Below are positions 6,377 to 8,962 of a DNA stretch of 8,962 nt, piece by piece. This stretch comes from a bacterium. GTDB taxonomy: Bacteria > Bacillota > Clostridia > Christensenellales > CAG-138. A program made the translations under genes and the position numbers. A model generated the notes under the pieces. It was not told where the DNA came from and did not search any database. It saw only the letters and a list, made by a program, of their open reading frames with translations. Numbering within the stretch: position 1 is the stretch's first letter; each line of letters begins with the position of its first letter. The stretch is taken from assembly GCA_029218485.1 (NCBI GenBank), contig JAQXRK010000157.1, positions 1 to 8,962 of the forward strand. Reading direction: 5' to 3'.

Positions 6377-6876
6377 TCCGTATCCTCACACTCGTGTGAC
6401 TGGCTATCCAGCGCCCTGGATGCCGTGTCATAGTCATAGCCGCGATGAAGCAGGCGCTGCATGACGCGCGATCTGCGCTCGCTCTGTTCCAAATTGGAAA
6501 ACTGCGCCCAGTATTTTTCGGCAATCCGGTTGGCGTTTTCCTGCTCGGTTTCATCGGATATCTGTTCCAATGCTGCGGCAAGGATATCCGCGGGGAGCTC
6601 ATGTGCATAGAGCTGCTCCCTGAGATGTCTCCGGCTGACCGGCTTGGTGCGCAGCCGCGTTTCAATGAAATCTGCGGCAAATTTCTCATCGTCCAGCAGG
6701 CCCAGTTCCAAAAGGCGATCGATCGTTTGCGCAATCTCATACTCGCCATATTGCTTCTCATCCAGATAGCGCTCCGTTTCCCGCACCGTGCGCGCACGAT
6801 ATCCGAGAAAGTGCAGGGCGGCATCCATCGGCGATGTGGTTGCAGGGATCATTTTTTTCTTTTCTCTCATTTTCAT
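6373..6876 (-). CDS. recX: RecX family regulatory protein
   Basis: RecX binds RecA filaments and modulates strand exchange and the SOS response. The 167-residue protein is in the normal range and shows the helical three-repeat pattern: ALHFLGYRARTVRETERYL at 20-38, then a DRLLELGLLDDEKFAADFIETR block at 53-74, then SRRHLREQL at 81-89, and RLLHRGYDYDTASRAL at 141-156. The recA gene is not in the window; recX is often unlinked in Firmicutes. It is the first gene of the recX-nnr pair. The start is uncertain: ATGs exist at 6876, 6870 and 6852, and none has a good ribosome site. The conserved domain begins only at about residue 17, so all three are compatible with the family. A candidate -10 lies so close to 6876 that the message could be leaderless there. 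The N-terminus is Lys-rich (MREKKK). Confidence 0.93.
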   Translation of the reverse strand: MKMREKKKMIPATTSPMDAALHFLGYRARTVRETERYLDEKQYGEYEIAQTIDRLLELGLLDDEKFAADFIETRLRTKPVSRRHLREQLYAHELPADILAAALEQISDETEQENANRIAEKYWAQFSNLEQSERRSRVMQRLLHRGYDYDTASRALDSQSHECEDTE

Positions 6877-6882
6877 GCAACC

Positions 6883-6891
6883 ATCATATCA
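6883..6891 (-). promoter_or_regulatory. Possible extended -10 promoter element of recX-nnr
   Basis: On the minus strand TGATATGAT forms an extended -10 (TATGAT at 6883-6888 with TG one base upstream). There is no convincing -35 at 16-18 bp (only AT-rich TATATT-like bases). If used, transcription would begin at or next to the ATG at 6876. This is the best promoter I can see for the pair, but it is tentative. Confidence 0.4.
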
Positions 6892-6973
6892 CAAATTTGG
6901 TCTTCAATATAGTGGATATCTTGAAAAATCCTCGGGTTTGGTCGAACGTATCGCCGACCGGGCGGTACTGATG

Positions 6974-6990
6974 AACAAATTGTAACAAAT
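6974..6990 (+). repeat. AACAAAT direct repeat, 10-bp phase, in the recX/VanW divergent region
   Basis: AACAAAT occurs at 6974-6980 and 6984-6990, exactly one helical turn apart. TTGTAACAA (6980-6988) between them is a small inverted repeat. It lies between the two divergent genes, upstream of the candidate VanW promoter, so it could be a regulator site; AT-rich chance is equally possible. Confidence 0.35.
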
Positions 6991-7006
6991 GCCAATTTGG
7001 ATAGGA

Positions 7007-7036
7007 TTGTCCTTTCAAAATGGTGCATAATATAGT
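7007..7036 (+). promoter_or_regulatory. Candidate promoter of the VanW-family gene
   Basis: TTGTCC at 7007-7012 and TATAGT at 7031-7036 are 18 bp apart; an overlapping TAATAT at 7028 (15 bp) is an alternative -10. Transcription would start near 7043. The leader then contains GAGGGGG (7053-7059), a strong ribosome site 7 nt before the ATG at 7067. The rest of the 190-bp gap to recX holds no gene that I can see. Confidence 0.45.
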
Positions 7037-7066
7037 GACTTGACGAGAGTATGAGGGGGTAAAACC

Positions 7067-8797
7067 ATGGATAAGAACCTGTTCTTTGATGACCAGCAGG
7101 ATTTAGAGTTGAAATCAACCGCGCTCAACGATGCATCTGCGGACGAAGAGCAGAATACGGAGCCCCTTTTTGAGGACGGACCCAGAAAGAAAGCGGGAAG
7201 CAAGCGTACCGCTCTGATTATCGTTGGCCTCGCCATCGTGCTGACATTGGTCTGTGGGGCCGTATTCTATATCATTTCGCAGAATCGGATTGCGGCGGAG
7301 ATCGCTGCGCAGGCGGCTGCCGCCGAAGAGGAGGAACGGATCCGGACCGAGCTGGCGCTGCAGCAATCGCAGGAGTACGATCAGATTGTCAATTCCAAGT
7401 ATTTTCTCGAGGGCGTAACCGTCGAGGGCGTTGCAATTGGCGGAAAAACGATGTCCGAAGCAGAGCAGATGCTGAACGAGCTGATCGCTTCCAAGGCCCC
7501 GTCCGGTTCGCTGTCGCTGTTCCTCGGTGAGGAAACCTATGCCTTTGATCTCAGCGCGATTGTGTGCACATCCAACCTTTCCGATGTGCTTGCACAGGCG
7601 TTTCAGCTTGCGCGCTCCGGAAGCGTTGAGGAGGTGCTCGCGGAAGCGGAAGCGATCCGAACGAACGGGAAAGCATACACGCTGACGGTGCAATATGATT
7701 TTTCCAACATTGCAGCACAGGTTGCTGCTCTGGCGGAACAGATTGATCAGCCCGTTCAAAACGCTTCCTTCGGACAAATTGACAAGGAGCAGCACACCGT
7801 CACCATGGTGGAGGCACAGGATGGTACCACTGTCGATCAGGAGAAGCTGATTGCAAGCATCACGAGTGCGATTATGAACGGAAGCCATGACGAACCGATT
7901 CAAATTCCGGTGAATTCCGTTCCCGCCTCCCTGACAAAAGACCATCTGGAGCTGATGGAAACCACTGCTACTACCTCGTTCAAGGGGAGCAGCAGCAACC
8001 GAAAATACAATATCCGCAAGGGCGTTGATCTGATCAACGGCACGGTGCTGGAACCCGGCGAGACCTTCTCTACCAACGGTGTTCTGGGTACGAGAACGAT
8101 AGCAAACGGCTGGAAGATGGCCAATGCCTATGTGGGCGGAACCACAGAAGAGCAAGCGGGCGGCGGCGTCTGCCAGCTCTCCTCCACGCTCTACAACGCT
8201 GTTGTAAAAGCCGACCTGGAGATCGTTTCGCGGCGCAACCATTCGATGCCGGTTTCCTACATCCGAAAGGGCCTTGACGCGACGATCAACTCCGTTGGCA
8301 ATATCATTGATTTTAAATTCCGGAACAATACGGAAACGAACGTGATCATATTTGCGTGGACGTCCGGCAACGACTTGTATTTCAAGATCTATCGCTGTCA
8401 GTTTGACACGGATGAGTATGACGAAATCCGTTTGACGAGTGAAAAAACGGAGACCATTTATCCGAGCGGGGAGATGGTTGTGGAGATCGACCCCACTCTG
8501 CCGGCCGGGACGGAAAAAATTGTTGTGGAGCGCAAGAACGGCGAGCGTTGGCAATCCTATAAAAACTATTATAAGAACGGTTCGATTGTAAAGACTGAGA
8601 AGCTGGCCGTTTCCACCTACAACGCATTTGACGGCAAAAAACTGGTTGGCCCTGAACTGACCGCTACGCCGACGCCGACGCCGGACGTTCCGATCATTAC
8701 GCCGGAGCCATCAATGCCAACGCCTGAGCCGCTTGTGACGCCGGAACCGGTCATAACGCCCGGCCAGTCCGAAGAACAGACGATTATTACACCGTAA
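7067..8797 (+). CDS. Membrane-anchored VanW family protein with peptidoglycan-binding-like and G5-like domains
   Basis: A 576-residue surface protein. Residues 1-46 are an acidic cytoplasmic leader ending in a basic cluster (RKKAGSKR). Residues 48-71 are one membrane span, so the bulk should be outside (type II topology). Residues 75-108 are Ala/Glu-rich and probably helical. Residues 115-290 have the look of the PG_binding_4/YoaR-type module that usually precedes VanW. Residues about 297-430 are the VanW domain, with NIRKGVDLINGTVLEPGETFS at 315-335, GGGVCQLSSTLYNA at 365-378, RNHSMPVSYIRKGLDAT at 390-406. Residues about 455-515 are G5-like, and 532-576 are a Thr/Pro tail with three TPEP units. 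No sortase signal is present. Despite the name, no glycopeptide-resistance gene is nearby and resistance should not be assumed; the biochemical role of VanW is unknown, and a wall-related one is inferred. It is its own transcription unit, closed by a strong terminator. The ATG has GAGGGGG 7 nt upstream. Confidence 0.93.
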   Translation: MDKNLFFDDQQDLELKSTALNDASADEEQNTEPLFEDGPRKKAGSKRTALIIVGLAIVLTLVCGAVFYIISQNRIAAEIAAQAAAAEEEERIRTELALQQSQEYDQIVNSKYFLEGVTVEGVAIGGKTMSEAEQMLNELIASKAPSGSLSLFLGEETYAFDLSAIVCTSNLSDVLAQAFQLARSGSVEEVLAEAEAIRTNGKAYTLTVQYDFSNIAAQVAALAEQIDQPVQNASFGQIDKEQHTVTMVEAQDGTTVDQEKLIASITSAIMNGSHDEPIQIPVNSVPASLTKDHLELMETTATTSFKGSSSNRKYNIRKGVDLINGTVLEPGETFSTNGVLGTRTIANGWKMANAYVGGTTEEQAGGGVCQLSSTLYNAVVKADLEIVSRRNHSMPVSYIRKGLDATINSVGNIIDFKFRNNTETNVIIFAWTSGNDLYFKIYRCQFDTDEYDEIRLTSEKTETIYPSGEMVVEIDPTLPAGTEKIVVERKNGERWQSYKNYYKNGSIVKTEKLAVSTYNAFDGKKLVGPELTATPTPTPDVPIITPEPSMPTPEPLVTPEPVITPGQSEEQTIITP

Positions 8798-8816
8798 CAC
8801 GGAACGGAAATCGATC

Positions 8817-8852
8817 AAAAGCAGAGGAAAACCCTCTGCTTTTGTCGTTTTT
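8817..8852 (+). terminator. Rho-independent terminator after the VanW-family gene
   Basis: An 11-bp perfect stem, AAAAGCAGAGG (8817-8827) with CCTCTGCTTTT (8833-8843), encloses a 5-nt loop. It runs into TTTT and then a further T run at 8848-8852. It starts 20 bases after the stop codon. The A run on the left side would let it work on the opposite strand as well. Confidence 0.93.
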
Positions 8853-8865
8853 GGGGCGAATGACT

Positions 8866-8876
8866 GACAACTTGTC
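8866..8876. promoter_or_regulatory. Small palindrome GACAA-C-TTGTC upstream of the last promoter
   Basis: A perfect 5-bp inverted repeat with a one-base centre. The CTTGT arm (8871-8875) is repeated 10 bp later at 8881-8885, next to the -35 box. Its place just upstream of a promoter makes an operator conceivable, but it is short and could be chance. Confidence 0.3.
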
Positions 8877-8884
8877 CCGACTTG

Positions 8885-8913
8885 TTGAAACGGCTGTGAA
8901 AACCTGTTACGAT
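8885..8913 (+). promoter_or_regulatory. Promoter of the gene at the right edge
   Basis: TTGAAA at 8885-8890 and TACGAT at 8908-8913 are 17 bp apart, and the -10 has TG one base upstream (extended -10). Transcription would start near 8920, giving a leader of about 24 nt that contains the AGCGAGGA ribosome site (8931-8938). Confidence 0.65.
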
Positions 8914-8943
8914 TACTGAGTATCAACGAAAGCGAGGATATCT

Positions 8944-8962
8944 ATGAGGTACGAAATTGAGC
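8944..8962 (+). CDS. Start of an unidentified gene, cut by right edge
   Basis: Only six codons (MRYEIE) are present. The call rests on the ATG placed 5 nt after AGCGAGGA, with a good promoter about 30 bp upstream and a terminator closing the previous gene. The product cannot be recognised from this length. Confidence 0.6.

Noticed and set aside
7115..8554. Open frame of 479 codons on the minus strand
   Set aside because: It lies wholly opposite the VanW-family gene, shows no recognisable domain, and has an Arg/His/Leu-rich composition typical of antisense shadow.
7067..8797. Vancomycin-resistance determinant because of the VanW name
   Set aside because: No vanA/vanB-type ligase, vanH, vanX or two-component genes are present; VanW-domain proteins are common in Clostridia without resistance.

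Overview
The window looks like chromosomal housekeeping DNA from a low-to-mid GC, anaerobic, endospore-forming Firmicute of the Clostridia type. Three things point that way: the tail of a YlbJ-like sporulation membrane protein, the rsmD-coaD pair beside it (the same neighbourhood as ylbH-ylbI-ylbJ in Bacillus), and a long VanW-family surface protein. AGGAGG-like ribosome binding sites and sigma-A type promoters can be read directly. I see no IS element, phage gene, tRNA, rRNA or CRISPR array, and no sign of recent transfer. The species cannot be fixed from this window.

Layout, left to right. (1) The C-terminal end of ylbJ (+) runs in from the left edge. It converges on a three-gene minus-strand operon, rsmD -> coaD -> a coiled-coil protein with a charged, disordered tail. 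The two coding junctions in that operon are 4-bp ATGA overlaps, and a strong hairpin sits in the gap before ylbJ. (2) A divergent promoter region of about 160 bp separates rsmD (TTG start, perfect Shine-Dalgarno) from a plus-strand pair, an amidohydrolase of unassigned substrate and alanine racemase (alr). (3) alr runs tail-to-tail into a minus-strand pair, recX -> nnr. The two coding sequences overlap by 35 bp at their 3' ends, with no visible terminator. (4) A second divergent region of about 190 bp separates recX from a large VanW/G5-type envelope protein (+), which ends at a textbook terminator. (5) A further promoter and Shine-Dalgarno lead into a gene cut by the right edge after six codons.

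Functional reading. The genes cover ribosome maturation (rsmD), coenzyme A synthesis (coaD), repair of damaged NAD(P)H (nnr), control of recombination (recX), D-alanine supply for the cell wall (alr), spore envelope assembly (ylbJ) and cell-surface maintenance (VanW protein). The less understood members are the coiled-coil protein after coaD, the amidohydrolase coupled to alr, and the VanW protein. I did not find a clearly new multi-gene system. The items most worth checking are the amidohydrolase-alr pairing, the coaD-linked coiled-coil protein with its basic/hydrophobic patch inside acidic tracts, the altered catalytic motif of RsmD, and the alr/nnr antisense overlap.
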